Positions 34,328 to 43,734 of a stretch of 64,000 nucleotides of DNA are shown piece by piece. Below the pieces are notes generated by a model that ran no database searches, was not told the origin of the DNA, and worked only from the letters and a program-made list of their open reading frames with translations. Positions within the stretch are counted from its first letter, which is position 1, and each line of letters opens with the position of its first letter. Source of the stretch: Halalkalibacillus halophilus DSM 18494 (GTDB lineage: Bacteria; Bacillota; Bacilli; Bacillales; Alkalibacillaceae); contig NZ_AUHI01000004.1 of assembly GCF_000423105.1 (NCBI RefSeq), positions 248,001 to 312,000 of the forward strand, written 5' to 3'. The translations under genes and the position numbers were made by a program.

Positions 34328-35107
34328 ATGAGTTTATTAGACAAAACAAGAGAAATTAATGCAATGCTTCAAAAAACACAAGGAAAGGCAGTTAACTTTA
34401 ATGACATGTCCGCAACTTTGAGAGATGTAATTGGTGCAAACATCTTTGTGTTAAGTCGTAAAGGTAAGGTATTAGGATTCGCTATTAAACAAGAAATCGA
34501 AAATGACCGAATGAAAACAATGTTAGAAGATAGACGTTTTCCAGATGAATATACCAATAACTTGTTTAAAATTACTGAAACGTCAGCCAATCATGATATT
34601 AACAGTGATTATACTGCTTTCCCGGTAGAGAATAAAGATCTATTTAAAGACGGTTTAACTACTTTAACACCAATTATAGGTGGAGGGGAAAGATTAGGAA
34701 CGTTAATATTAAGTCGCATAGAAGAGTCTTTTGATGAAGATGATCTATTGTTAGCTGAATACGGATCAACTGTTGTTGGTATGGAGATATTACACCAAAA
34801 AACAGAGCAGATTGAGGAAGAAGCAAGAAGTAAAGCTGTTGTACAAATGGCAATTAACTCGTTATCTTATAGCGAATTAGAAGCAATTGAACACATTTTT
34901 AATGAACTAGACGGAAAAGAAGGTCTTTTAGTCGCTAGTAAAGTCGCAGATCGAGTTGGAATTACACGTTCTGTTATTGTAAATGCTTTACGTAAACTTG
35001 AAAGCGCCGGAGTAATCGAATCTCGTTCTTTAGGAATGAAAGGTACGTACATTAAAGTGCTAAATGATAAATTCTTATTGGAGTTAGAGAAACTAAACAT
35101 TAAGTAA
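34328..35107 (+). CDS. codY: GTP- and branched-chain-amino-acid-sensing regulator CodY
   Basis: Global repressor of stationary-phase, nitrogen and motility genes in Firmicutes. The N-terminal GAF domain (about residues 1-155, MSLLDKTREINAMLQKT..) binds isoleucine, leucine and valine; the C-terminal winged helix-turn-helix includes ASKVADRVGITRSVIVNALRKLE (about residues 204-226). 259 residues. TAGGAGGATG precedes the ATG. The terminator at 35131-35166 separates it from flgB, upstream of which lies a CodY box. Confidence 0.97.
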   Translation: MSLLDKTREINAMLQKTQGKAVNFNDMSATLRDVIGANIFVLSRKGKVLGFAIKQEIENDRMKTMLEDRRFPDEYTNNLFKITETSANHDINSDYTAFPVENKDLFKDGLTTLTPIIGGGERLGTLILSRIEESFDEDDLLLAEYGSTVVGMEILHQKTEQIEEEARSKAVVQMAINSLSYSELEAIEHIFNELDGKEGLLVASKVADRVGITRSVIVNALRKLESAGVIESRSLGMKGTYIKVLNDKFLLELEKLNIK

Positions 35108-35130
35108 TATCAATTACGGATTGTTAATAA

Positions 35131-35166
35131 AAAATGAACTAGCAAATGCTAGTTCATTTTTATTTT
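35131..35166 (+). terminator. Strong intrinsic terminator of codY
   Basis: Perfect 11-bp stem ATGAACTAGCA (35134-35144) / TGCTAGTTCAT (35147-35157), with flanking A and T runs. It would insulate the fla/che operon from the xerC-codY operon. Confidence 0.92.
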
Positions 35167-35300
35167 TGCAACAAACTCTATTTCAGTTATTTCCATAAAT
35201 TTATTGTAATTTTAATCTATATTTTCAATAATTAAGTCTTAAATTTCCTTCCTATTGCAATTTTATTATAAAAAAATAGGTCATTCTATTTAATTCGACA

Positions 35301-35315
35301 ATTTTTCTGAAAAGT
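35301..35315 (+). promoter_or_regulatory. CodY box upstream of flgB
   Basis: ATTTTTCTGAAAAGT matches the CodY consensus AATTTTCWGAAAATT at 13 of 15 positions. It lies about 40 bp upstream of the probable fla/che -10 box. CodY is known to bind and repress the B. subtilis fla/che promoter. Confidence 0.7.
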
Positions 35316-35333
35316 TTAGTAGTAAACATGTCA

Positions 35334-35362
35334 TTCAATAAAGAATTATGTAATAATATAAT
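35334..35362 (+). promoter_or_regulatory. Probable fla/che operon promoter
   Basis: Perfect -10 TATAAT (35357-35362) with a weak -35 TTCAAT (35334-35339) at 17 bp. It lies 68 bp upstream of the flgB start and is the best candidate for the sigma-A promoter of the operon. Confidence 0.45.
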
Positions 35363-35429
35363 AAAATCCTTGTAACTTTTCAGTAATATAACCTGTATCA
35401 AAAGAACTAACATTTGTGGAGGTGAAGTA

Positions 35430-35819
35430 ATGAAGCTATTTGATGATACAATTCAGAACCTACAAAGAGGTATGGATTACGCATCAACAAAAAATCAAAC
35501 TATTGGTCAAAACATTGCCAATGTAGATACTCCTGGTTATAAAGCAAAGTCAGTTTCTTTTAATGACTTCTTTAATGAAGCTCAAGCAAATATAGAAGCA
35601 ACAAGGACTAATCCTAAACATATTCCTTTTTCCGATCACCAAAGTTCAAAAGCGATTAGTTCATTAAGAGATATTACATATAACAACAACGGTAACAGTG
35701 TAGATTTGGATAAACAGATGAATGAGTTAGCAAAAAACCAGCTTTATTATGAAGCATTAACAGAACGAGTAAATGGCAAATTTAATTCGATACAAACTGC
35801 TTTAGGTGGAGGTAGATAA
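35430..35819 (+). CDS. flgB: Flagellar proximal rod protein FlgB
   Basis: Proximal rod subunit, exported by the flagellar type III system. 129 residues with the family N-terminal motif ASTKNQTIGQNIANVDTPGYKAKSVSF (about residues 18-44) and a C-terminal helix. GGAGGTGA precedes the ATG. First gene of the fla/che operon; flgC follows after 1 bp. Confidence 0.95.
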   Translation: MKLFDDTIQNLQRGMDYASTKNQTIGQNIANVDTPGYKAKSVSFNDFFNEAQANIEATRTNPKHIPFSDHQSSKAISSLRDITYNNNGNSVDLDKQMNELAKNQLYYEALTERVNGKFNSIQTALGGGR

Positions 35820-35820
35820 T

Positions 35821-36276
35821 ATGACGATTTTTCACGGAATGAATACAAATGGTAGTGCACTCACAGCAAATCGTTTTAAAATGGATGTCGTTTCTTCAAA
35901 CATAGCAAATGCTGACACTACAAGAGCTCAGATGAATGAAGATGGTGAATGGGAACCATATAGAAGGAAGTTAGTATCCCAAGAGTCAAAGGATGCTCCA
36001 TTTAATTCCTTTTTAAACAAAGCAATGAATCGCTCGCATGCGCCAGGTGAAGGTGTAAGAGTACGAGAGGTTGTGGAAGATCAAACACCTTTTGAAGAAG
36101 TTTACAATCCCACTCATCCGGATGCGAATGATGATGGTTATGTTCAAATGCCAAATGTTGATCCATTACAAGAGATGATTGAAATGATGTCAACTACTCG
36201 TGCGTATGAAGCAAATGTTACTGCGTTGAATGCTTCAAAAGGCATGTTGATGAAGTCACTTGAAATTGGCCGATAG
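35821..36276 (+). CDS. flgC: Flagellar proximal rod protein FlgC
   Basis: Rod protein of 151 residues with the N-terminal rod/hook signature GSALTANRFKMDVVSSNIANADTT and C-terminal signature YEANVTALNASKGMLMKSLEIGR. ATG 35821 is chosen because GGTGGAGGT (35806-35814) is its binding site. It follows flgB and precedes fliE, the usual rod gene order. Confidence 0.95.
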   Translation: MTIFHGMNTNGSALTANRFKMDVVSSNIANADTTRAQMNEDGEWEPYRRKLVSQESKDAPFNSFLNKAMNRSHAPGEGVRVREVVEDQTPFEEVYNPTHPDANDDGYVQMPNVDPLQEMIEMMSTTRAYEANVTALNASKGMLMKSLEIGR

Positions 36277-36287
36277 GAGGGGAATAA

Positions 36288-36593
36288 ATGAATACGATTA
36301 ATCCAAACTTTTTTCAAACAGGAGTACATAATCAGGTTCAACCTAGTCAAGATGTAACTGCAAGTGAGGCTCAATCTAGTTTCGCTAACGAATTGAAGAA
36401 TGCTATTAATGAAGTGAATCAAACACAGGCTGATTCTTCGATGAAAACAGAGGAATTAATTCGCGGGGAAGCAACAGATCTGCACGATGTAATGATCACT
36501 TCTCAAAAAGCTAGTGTGACACTTCAAACTGCTTCTGAGATTCAGAATAAAGCAATTGAGGCATACAGAGAAGTTATGCGTATGCAAATCTAG
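36288..36593 (+). CDS. fliE: Flagellar hook-basal body protein FliE
   Basis: Adaptor between the MS ring and the rod, 101 residues. The conserved C-terminal region DLHDVMITSQKASVTLQTASEIQNKAIEAYREVMRMQI is typical and complete (about residues 63-101). GGAGGGGAA precedes the ATG. In operon with flgBC and fliF. Confidence 0.94.
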   Translation: MNTINPNFFQTGVHNQVQPSQDVTASEAQSSFANELKNAINEVNQTQADSSMKTEELIRGEATDLHDVMITSQKASVTLQTASEIQNKAIEAYREVMRMQI

Positions 36594-36640
36594 TATTTTC
36601 TATTATATGGATTATTTAAGTTAGAGGTCGGGGGACTACA

Positions 36641-38215
36641 ATGAATGAAACAATGCAGCAATATCGAAATCGAATAACAGAATTTTGGACTAGCCGCACA
36701 AACCCCCAAAAATCAATGTTAGCAGGAGGAACCCTAGGTGTTATCACATTAATAATTGTAATTACATCAATTGCATTATCACCAAATATGGTTCCTTTAT
36801 ATAGTAATCTCTCTCATGAAGAAGCAGGTCAACTTCGTGAAGAGTTACAAGCACAAGGGGTTTCCTACGAAATTGAAGATGGGGGAACTACGATTCTAGT
36901 TCCAGAGGCAAGGTCGGATGATTTATTAGTTGATTTTGCAGCTCAAGGTATTCCAAACAGTGGAAACATTGACTACACATTTTTCAGTGAGAATGTTTCA
37001 TGGGGTATGACGGATGAAGAAAGGCAGATTATTGAGCTAAGTGCACTTCAAACTGAATTGTCTACTTTAATCCAGAATATTGAAGGGATTGCCGATGCCG
37101 ATGTTTTAATCAATAGAGCTAGTGAAACGGTGTTCGTCGGTGATGAGGTAGAAGAATCCTCAGCTTCAATAGTGTTAAATACAGATTATGGTTATAACTT
37201 TGATCAAGGTCAAATCCAAAGTTTGTATCACCTAGTTTCTAAAGCAGTACCTAATTTACCAAACGAAAACATAGTGATTATGAATCAACATTTTCAGTAT
37301 TATGATATGGAAAACTCAGGTGGAAGTTCTAGTAATACATATGCGCAACATCAGGAAATTAGAAAAGACGTCGAAAGAGATATTCAAAGAAGAGTTCAGC
37401 AAATGTTAGGTACGATGATGGGTCAAAATAAAGTGGTTGTATCGGTAACAACTGACATTGATTTTGCCCAAGAAAATAGAATTGAAGAGTTAGTTGAACC
37501 AGTAGATATGGATACGATGGAAGGTTTACCAGTAAGTGTTGATCGAATAACGGAAACTTACACTGGAACTGATGGCGGTAATTTGGTTGATGGTGAGGCT
37601 GATATTGCAGACCTTCCGGGAGAGTTGGACGGAGAAGAAGTATCTGATTATGAAATGGTTCGAGAAACGATTAATAATGAATTTAACCGGATACGTAGAG
37701 ATATTGTAGAAAGCCCTTATGAAGTTAGAGATGTAGGAATTCAAGTAGCTGTTGATAACACTGTAGAAGAAAATGGAGAAGTTATTGCTTTAACGGATGC
37801 AGAACAACTTGCCGTCGAAGAAGACATTGATTCTATTTTGACTTCTATTATTCAAACGTCTGTTACTGGGGAAACAGAGCCAGCTGAACAGGCTGAAAAT
37901 GTTTCTATTGTTTTCCAAGAGTTTTCAGGTGCACCTGAATTCGATTCCCCATCAGGTGGAATCTCTACATGGGTATATGTTGTGTTAGCTTTACTCGTAC
38001 TCGCTATTGTCCTAATCGTTTTCTTTGTACTTAGAAAAAGAAATGAAGAAAGTTTAGATGAACCAGTGAGACAAGTAGAAACGTATGAAGAAGATTACAG
38101 TATGGAAGAAGTACAATCAGAATCTGTTGTGAGACGTAAACAGCTTGAACAAATGGCTAAAGATAAGCCAGAAGAGTTCGCAAAGTTATTACGTACATGG
38201 ATTTCTGAAGAGTAA
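36641..38215 (+). CDS. fliF: Flagellar MS-ring protein FliF
   Basis: Forms the membrane ring of the basal body. First transmembrane helix at about residues 25-47, then the YscJ-like ring-building motifs (NMVPLYSNLSHEEAGQLREEL, VPEARSDDLLVDFAAQGIPNSG), a large acidic periplasmic-facing region, the second transmembrane helix at about 447-467 and a short cytoplasmic tail ending KLLRTWISEE that binds FliG. 524 residues. The acidic external part fits a salt-tolerant organism. Confidence 0.96.
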   Translation: MNETMQQYRNRITEFWTSRTNPQKSMLAGGTLGVITLIIVITSIALSPNMVPLYSNLSHEEAGQLREELQAQGVSYEIEDGGTTILVPEARSDDLLVDFAAQGIPNSGNIDYTFFSENVSWGMTDEERQIIELSALQTELSTLIQNIEGIADADVLINRASETVFVGDEVEESSASIVLNTDYGYNFDQGQIQSLYHLVSKAVPNLPNENIVIMNQHFQYYDMENSGGSSSNTYAQHQEIRKDVERDIQRRVQQMLGTMMGQNKVVVSVTTDIDFAQENRIEELVEPVDMDTMEGLPVSVDRITETYTGTDGGNLVDGEADIADLPGELDGEEVSDYEMVRETINNEFNRIRRDIVESPYEVRDVGIQVAVDNTVEENGEVIALTDAEQLAVEEDIDSILTSIIQTSVTGETEPAEQAENVSIVFQEFSGAPEFDSPSGGISTWVYVVLALLVLAIVLIVFFVLRKRNEESLDEPVRQVETYEEDYSMEEVQSESVVRRKQLEQMAKDKPEEFAKLLRTWISEE

Positions 38216-38229
38216 GGGAGGTTTAGGAA

Positions 38230-39246
38230 ATGCCTGCACAAAAAAGAGACACATTAAATGGGAAACAGAAAGCTGCGGCCCTCCTAATCTCATTAGGACC
38301 AGATGTGTCAGCTGAAGTTTATAAACATCTTACAGAAGAAGAAATAGAAAATCTCACATTAGAAATATCAAGTGTGAAAAAAGTTGATTCCGTACAAAAA
38401 GAAGACATCATGGATGAATTTCATCAAATTGCGTTAGCGCAAGACTATATTTCCCAAGGAGGTATTAACTACGCAAAGACAGTCTTGGAAAAGGCTTTAG
38501 GTGAAGGACAGGCAAGTAAAATCATCGACCGGTTAACTACCTCCTTGCAAGTTAGACCTTTTGATTTTGCAAGGAAAGCAGATGCGGGTCAAATATATAA
38601 CTTTATACAAAATGAGCATCCACAAACTATTGCGCTTGTACTTTCTTATTTAGAATCAGAACAGGCATCACAAATTTTGTCCGAACTACCAGAGGATACA
38701 CAGTCTGATATTGCTAGAAGAATTGCAGTTATGGATTCAGCTTCCCCAGACGTTGTCAATGAAGTTGAGCATTTACTAGAGAAAAAGTTATCTGCAACAG
38801 TAACACAAGACTATAACGAAACAGGTGGCATTGAATCTATTGTTGCTATATTGAATAGTGTAGATCGTTCAACTGAACGCACCATTTTAGACGATTTAGA
38901 AATTCAAGACCCTGAATTGGCAGAAGACATTAAGAAGCGTATGTTTGTATTTGAAGATATCGTGACCCTTGATAACCGTGCTATTCAAAGAATTATACGT
39001 GATACAGAAAACGAAGACCTCATGCTTTCTATCAAGGTAGCAAGTGATGAAGTGAAAGAAGTTTTATATAATAACATGTCCCAGCGCATGGCTGAAACGA
39101 TTCAAGATGAGATTGAGTTTATGGGACCAGTAAGACTTAAAGATGTGGAGGAAGCTCAATCAAGAATTGTTGGTACAATACGTCGCTTAGAAGAAATGGG
39201 CGAAATTGTAATTGCACGTGGTGGAGGTGACGACATCATTGTCTAA
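38230..39246 (+). CDS. fliG: Flagellar motor switch protein FliG
   Basis: Torque-generating rotor protein. Three armadillo-like domains; N-terminal KQKAAALLISLGPDVSAEVYKHL contacts FliF; the middle EHPQTIALVLSYLE (near residue 130) is the EHPQ motif; the C-terminal domain has charged residues for stator contact (DDLEIQDPELAEDIKKRMF, near 220-238). 338 residues. GGAGGTTTAGG precedes the ATG. fliH starts within its last codons. Confidence 0.96.
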   Translation: MPAQKRDTLNGKQKAAALLISLGPDVSAEVYKHLTEEEIENLTLEISSVKKVDSVQKEDIMDEFHQIALAQDYISQGGINYAKTVLEKALGEGQASKIIDRLTTSLQVRPFDFARKADAGQIYNFIQNEHPQTIALVLSYLESEQASQILSELPEDTQSDIARRIAVMDSASPDVVNEVEHLLEKKLSATVTQDYNETGGIESIVAILNSVDRSTERTILDDLEIQDPELAEDIKKRMFVFEDIVTLDNRAIQRIIRDTENEDLMLSIKVASDEVKEVLYNNMSQRMAETIQDEIEFMGPVRLKDVEEAQSRIVGTIRRLEEMGEIVIARGGGDDIIV

Positions 39247-40000
39247 TTTATTTCATTCAAGAAATAAAATTTCTGGGAACAAATTTATTCAAGTGAGGAC
39301 TTTAGAAAGTAGTGATGCTGAAAAAGAGCAAGCTGCCACTTCAAGTACAGATAAGGATAAACACGACCAAGCTTCAGAGAAACTTGCTCATTTAAATGAT
39401 GAAATTAAACAAGCACAAACGAAAGCCACAGATATTATAAAAGAAGCACAACAAGAAAAGCATAAGTTACTCTCAGAAGCTGAAGAAGAAATTAAAGAGA
39501 AGAAACAAGTAGCCATTGAGCAAGGCTTTCATGAAGGCTTTAAAAAGGGAGAAAAAGCTGGAGAAGCATCTTATGATCAGGTTATTGATCAAATGAATCA
39601 ACTTGTAAGAAAAACAGAGATTAGTTTTAAAGAAAAGATCGTTGAAGCAGAAGAAGAAATTTTACAAATAGCGATAAAGTCAGCTGAAAAAATTATACAT
39701 TCAAACTTAACTAACGATAAGGAACTCTTTGTTAATGTTATCAAAGAAGCAGTTGAAGAAGTGAGTGATCAGCCTGAAATTAGCATTTATGTTCACCCAC
39801 ATACATATGAAATGGTTTCCAAACACAAACAGACTTTAAATGAAATAGTGAGTGAACATGCTACAGTTTCTGTTTATACAAAAAAAGACTTAAAAGAATA
39901 TGATTGCTTTATTGATTCAACGTTTGGGCGCATCGACACTGGAATCGATACGAGAATTGAACAACTTAAAGATCATCTTTTTCAACTAATAAAGGGGTAG
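39239..40000 (+). CDS. fliH: Flagellar assembly protein FliH
   Basis: Regulator of the export ATPase FliI. A charged N-terminal coiled coil (about residues 25-105) with the GxxxG-like segment QGFHEGFKKGEKAGEASY precedes the V-ATPase-E-like C-terminal domain ending ECFIDSTFGRIDTGIDTRIEQL-like sequence. TTG 39239 is used because GGTGGAGGTGA (39220-39230) lies just upstream within fliG; an upstream GTG at 39212 has no site. 253 residues. Confidence 0.9.
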   Translation: MSNLFHSRNKISGNKFIQVRTLESSDAEKEQAATSSTDKDKHDQASEKLAHLNDEIKQAQTKATDIIKEAQQEKHKLLSEAEEEIKEKKQVAIEQGFHEGFKKGEKAGEASYDQVIDQMNQLVRKTEISFKEKIVEAEEEILQIAIKSAEKIIHSNLTNDKELFVNVIKEAVEEVSDQPEISIYVHPHTYEMVSKHKQTLNEIVSEHATVSVYTKKDLKEYDCFIDSTFGRIDTGIDTRIEQLKDHLFQLIKG

Positions 40001-40005
40001 TTTCC

Positions 40006-41325
40006 ATGGAACAAACCGAAGTGCTAGAGTGGCTTGAACAAGCTGATTTAATAAAGCAATACGGTAAAGTTTATAGAAACGTAGGGCTATTAATTGAATC
40101 AAACGGACCGGAAGTAACTTTAGGAGATGTCTGTTACATTTATCCTCAAGCGAAGAGAAATACAGTCATTCAGGCAGAAGTCGTAGGTTTTCAAAATGAA
40201 CATGTATTATTAATGCCCTACGAACAAACAACCCAAATCGGCCCTGGAAGCTTAGTAGAGTCAACGAACAAACCCTTATCAGTACAGATTAGTGAATCGT
40301 TAATCGGTTCTGTCTTAAATGGTCTTGGTCGGCCACTGGATGAAAGCGAGTTGCCTTCTGGGTTGGCTAGTTACGCTACGATGAGAAAGCCACCTAACCC
40401 GATGGAACGTGAGCCAATTCACGAACAATTGTCGACTGGAGTCAAGGCGATTGACACCTGTTTAACAGTTGGAAAGGGTCAACGTGTGGGGATTTTCGCT
40501 GGAAGTGGTGTAGGAAAAAGTACTTTGTTAGGCATGTTAGCTAAAAACAGTGATGCAGATCTTAATGTAGTTGCCCTGCTTGGAGAACGTGGCCGTGAAG
40601 TAAGAGAATTTATTGAACATGAACTTGGTGAAGAAGGGTTAAAAAGGTCAATCGTAATTGTTGCAACTTCTGACCAACCTGCTTTACAGCGAATTAAAGG
40701 GGCCTACACGGCTACAGCCATTTGTGAATATTTTAGAGACTTAGGATATCATGTAAATCTTATGATGGACTCTTTAACAAGAATAGCGATGGCTCAAAGG
40801 GAATTAGGGTTGGCTAGTGGGGAGCCACCTACTACCAAAGGGTATACGCCAAGTGTTTTTGCTTTACTACCTCAATTATTAGAAAGAACGGGAACAGGTG
40901 TCTCAGGTACAATTACAGCTTTTTATACTGTGTTAGTTGATGGGGATGATATGGATGAACCTGTAGCAGATGCTGTAAGAGGACTATTGGATGGACACTT
41001 TGTTTTAGATAGAGAACTAGCTGAACAAGGACAATACCCTGCAATAAATATCTTAAAATCAGTCAGCCGACTAATGCAGAAAATATCTACCAAAGAACAC
41101 TTACAAGCGAATGGAAGACTACGTTCGATTCTGAGTACATATGAAGAAAATAAAGAATTAATTCAAATAGGTGCATATAAAAAAGGAACATCACCACAAA
41201 TCGATGAAGCGATTCAATTTCAACCAAGGATTATGCAATTTCTTTCTCAAAATATGGATGAATCAGTACCAAATAATCAATCCATTGAATCTTTAGAAAA
41301 TCTAATAAATGGTGGTGACTCATAA
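40006..41325 (+). CDS. fliI: Flagellum-specific export ATPase FliI
   Basis: Hexameric ATPase that energises flagellar export, related to F1 beta. Walker A FAGSGVGKST near residue 164, GERGREVREFIE near 193, Walker B LMMDSLTR near 247, and SGEPPTTKGYTPSVF. 439 residues. AAAGGGGTAG precedes the ATG. fliJ starts 1 bp after the stop. Confidence 0.97.
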   Translation: MEQTEVLEWLEQADLIKQYGKVYRNVGLLIESNGPEVTLGDVCYIYPQAKRNTVIQAEVVGFQNEHVLLMPYEQTTQIGPGSLVESTNKPLSVQISESLIGSVLNGLGRPLDESELPSGLASYATMRKPPNPMEREPIHEQLSTGVKAIDTCLTVGKGQRVGIFAGSGVGKSTLLGMLAKNSDADLNVVALLGERGREVREFIEHELGEEGLKRSIVIVATSDQPALQRIKGAYTATAICEYFRDLGYHVNLMMDSLTRIAMAQRELGLASGEPPTTKGYTPSVFALLPQLLERTGTGVSGTITAFYTVLVDGDDMDEPVADAVRGLLDGHFVLDRELAEQGQYPAINILKSVSRLMQKISTKEHLQANGRLRSILSTYEENKELIQIGAYKKGTSPQIDEAIQFQPRIMQFLSQNMDESVPNNQSIESLENLINGGDS

Positions 41326-41326
41326 A

Positions 41327-41773
41327 ATGAATGGGTATGAAACATTAAATAAGTTACTTCAAATAAAGAAAAATGAAATGGAAGAATATCAAGTTGCTTA
41401 TAATCGAGCGCAAGATTTTTTTGAGTCCGTAGCAACAGACCTTTATGATTTATTAAAAGAAAAAGAAGAGTTGTTTGCTTCCCAGCAAGATAAGATGAAA
41501 AAAGGGCTACAAGTTGAAATGCTAAGACAGTTTCATAATTATGAAGCTACATTAATATCAAAAGAAGAAAAAGTGCAACTTAAAGTACACCAAGCTCGAA
41601 CCAATATGCAAAAGAAACAAGAACAACTTAAAGCTGCTCATACAGAAGTGAAGAAGTATGAAAAATTGATAGAACATCGTAAGAAAGAAATGAAAGATGC
41701 GGAATTACATAAGGAAACTAATTTTCTAGATGAAATCTCAGTTCAACAATATGCTCGTAGCAACCAAGGGTGA
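41327..41773 (+). CDS. fliJ: Flagellar export chaperone FliJ
   Basis: A 148-residue, almost entirely coiled-coil protein, rich in Lys, Glu and Gln, that couples FliI to the export gate. Family match rests on length, coiled-coil character and its position between fliI and the motE-like gene. ATG 41327 follows GGTGGTGA; the frame is open upstream inside fliI. The stop overlaps the next gene's binding site. Confidence 0.88.
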   Translation: MNGYETLNKLLQIKKNEMEEYQVAYNRAQDFFESVATDLYDLLKEKEELFASQQDKMKKGLQVEMLRQFHNYEATLISKEEKVQLKVHQARTNMQKKQEQLKAAHTEVKKYEKLIEHRKKEMKDAELHKETNFLDEISVQQYARSNQG

Positions 41774-41777
41774 TGAC

Positions 41778-42359
41778 ATGGCTAATGAAAAATCAAACAA
41801 ACAATCGAATAAGCTTCAATGGTTTTTGTTCGTAATTGTAATACCTGTTGTGTTTGCCATTACATTGATGATGGTAGTTGCAACGATTATGGGTGTAAAC
41901 CCAATCAAAGCGGCCCAGGACTTTGGAAGTAACGTGCCAGTCATATCATCATTTATTACTGATCCTGAAGAGGAGCAAAACGAACAGGAAGTAGCTGAAT
42001 ATGAGGCTACTGTCCAAGATCAACAGACAACCATAGATAATTTAGAGTCTCAACTAACCTCTAAAGATCAAGAAATTGATGAATTAATTGAACAAGTAAA
42101 CGTACTAGAACAACAGCTCGAAGCTGACGAAGAAGGAAGGCTTAGTAGGTCAGAAGCAACAGATAGATTAGCTAGGTCATATGCGGAAATGGAAGCCGAG
42201 AGAGCATCTGCTATTATTGTCGAGATGGAGCAACCATTAGCATTGGACATCTTAGAACAAATGAATGACGAGCAACGTGGTGAAATTTTAAGCGGTATGG
42301 AATCTAGCGTAGCTGCGAATTTCTCTAACGCATTAATTCGAAGATCAGAAGTAGATTAA
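41778..42359 (+). CDS. ylxF: YlxF / MotE-like membrane protein
   Basis: A 193-residue protein: short cytoplasmic N-terminus, one transmembrane helix (about residues 15-38), an acidic coiled coil (about 72-118) and a C-terminal MgtE-N/MotE-like region (ASAIIVEMEQPLALDILEQMNDEQRGEILSGM). Related MotE proteins are chaperones for the stator MotC in proteobacteria; the role of YlxF is not settled. ATG 41778 follows AAGGGTGATG. Position between fliJ and fliK matches B. subtilis ylxF. Confidence 0.85.
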   Translation: MANEKSNKQSNKLQWFLFVIVIPVVFAITLMMVVATIMGVNPIKAAQDFGSNVPVISSFITDPEEEQNEQEVAEYEATVQDQQTTIDNLESQLTSKDQEIDELIEQVNVLEQQLEADEEGRLSRSEATDRLARSYAEMEAERASAIIVEMEQPLALDILEQMNDEQRGEILSGMESSVAANFSNALIRRSEVD

Positions 42360-42387
42360 GTCTACTTCATTGAAGGGGGGTGAAAAT

Positions 42388-43728
42388 ATGAACGCGATGA
42401 TGCTTATGTCGTTAGGTTCAAATGTAATGCAACCATCTAAAGCTAATTCTGCACCAGGTTCTACTAGTCCTAAGGCAATGTTTGGAGAGTTACTTGCAAA
42501 CACAAGTGAATCGAAAAATCACGTTTTAATGGATTCTGATAAGGGTGGTTCATTAGAAGAATTAATGAAAAACCTGGAAGAAATTTTTTCAGAATTAGTA
42601 GGTGAACTTGAAGAATTAACAGATGGTCCTTTGAGCGAATTAAGTGGGGAAGAATTGTTAGAGGCTATACCCGATGACGTGTTGGACTCACTTATATCTA
42701 ACTTAAATGAGCTTTCTGAACTAAATGATCAAAAGCTTGAAAGTGTACTTGAGGGCTTGTCAAACGAATTAGGACTTGATGAAACATTAAACGTGTTAGG
42801 TAAAGCACTAACAGAATCTTTGATCAATCAGATCGAGACGGGTTCAGAAGGTAGTAATCAAATGAACCCGGAAGAGATTGCAATGTTTGTTTTACCAGGC
42901 CAGTCTTCTCAAAATGTATTAAGTAATTCAAATGGAAACACAGATAGCTCAATGCAACAGAAAACAGAGTCAGTTTTAGCAAGGCTAGCATCTATAGTGA
43001 TGCAAACAAGCCAATCAAATCAACAACAAGCTGATTCTAAATGGCAACAGTTATTACAACAAGTTCGTGCAGTAAAAGAAGAACAAATGAATCTTTCGCA
43101 GTTACAAGGAAGACAAAGCACCGATGGTAAAACAATTCGACAAGCCATTCATTCTATTCTTAATGAGAATCAGGTAAATGGACAAGATCGAAACTCACAA
43201 ATGTCGTTTGGACAAGTGAGAGCCGATCAAGGGGAATGGTCTAATCAAATGTCAAAAGTAGAGCAGTTTACTATTCACATCAATAGACCTTCTGTTGGAA
43301 CTAGTAGTAACCAATCTAGTCAGCAACAGATGATTGAACAGTTACAAAAAATTATTCAATCTTCTCAATTTGGAAAAACGAATGGTACGAATCAACTGAA
43401 CATTCAATTGAAACCAGCTAACCTAGGTAATATGTCTTTACAGTTTACCCAGGTGGATGGACAAACGATGGTTAAGATCAGTGTTATGTCTTATGCTGCA
43501 AAAGAAATGGTAGAGAGTAATTTAAACCAACTAAGACATATGTTTCAACCAAACCAGGTAGTAGTTGAAAGACAAGTAGATCAGTCAAATGCTGATTATA
43601 CAAAACAACAATCTGCAGAGGAAGAGAAACAAGATGAGCAAAGCAGAGAGCAACAAGCATTAGCGGATGATGAACAGGAAGAGGTAAGCACAAACTTTAA
43701 AGATTACTTATTCCAAGAGGAGGTGTAA
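42388..43728 (+). CDS. fliK: Flagellar hook-length control protein FliK
   Basis: Secreted ruler that switches export from hook to filament. 446 residues: an acidic Leu/Glu-rich N-terminal half (about 40-145), a Gln/Asn/Ser-rich linker, and the Flg_hook domain at about 335-400 (LNIQLKPANLGNMSLQF.. KISVMSYAAKEMVESNLNQLR). Tail is acidic and Gln-rich. ATG 42388 follows GAAGGGGGGTGA. Low sequence conservation is normal outside the C-terminal domain. Confidence 0.92.
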   Translation: MNAMMLMSLGSNVMQPSKANSAPGSTSPKAMFGELLANTSESKNHVLMDSDKGGSLEELMKNLEEIFSELVGELEELTDGPLSELSGEELLEAIPDDVLDSLISNLNELSELNDQKLESVLEGLSNELGLDETLNVLGKALTESLINQIETGSEGSNQMNPEEIAMFVLPGQSSQNVLSNSNGNTDSSMQQKTESVLARLASIVMQTSQSNQQQADSKWQQLLQQVRAVKEEQMNLSQLQGRQSTDGKTIRQAIHSILNENQVNGQDRNSQMSFGQVRADQGEWSNQMSKVEQFTIHINRPSVGTSSNQSSQQQMIEQLQKIIQSSQFGKTNGTNQLNIQLKPANLGNMSLQFTQVDGQTMVKISVMSYAAKEMVESNLNQLRHMFQPNQVVVERQVDQSNADYTKQQSAEEEKQDEQSREQQALADDEQEEVSTNFKDYLFQEEV

Positions 43729-43734
43729 AGCTAT

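Larger units (their letters stand above)
35108..35429. other. codY-flgB regulatory intergenic region
   Basis: A 322-bp, very AT-rich gap with no plausible gene. It holds the codY terminator (35131-35166), a CodY-type box (35301-35315) and a probable promoter whose -10 is TATAAT at 35357-35362. No SigD-type promoter (TAAA with GCCGATAT) was seen. Confidence 0.7.
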
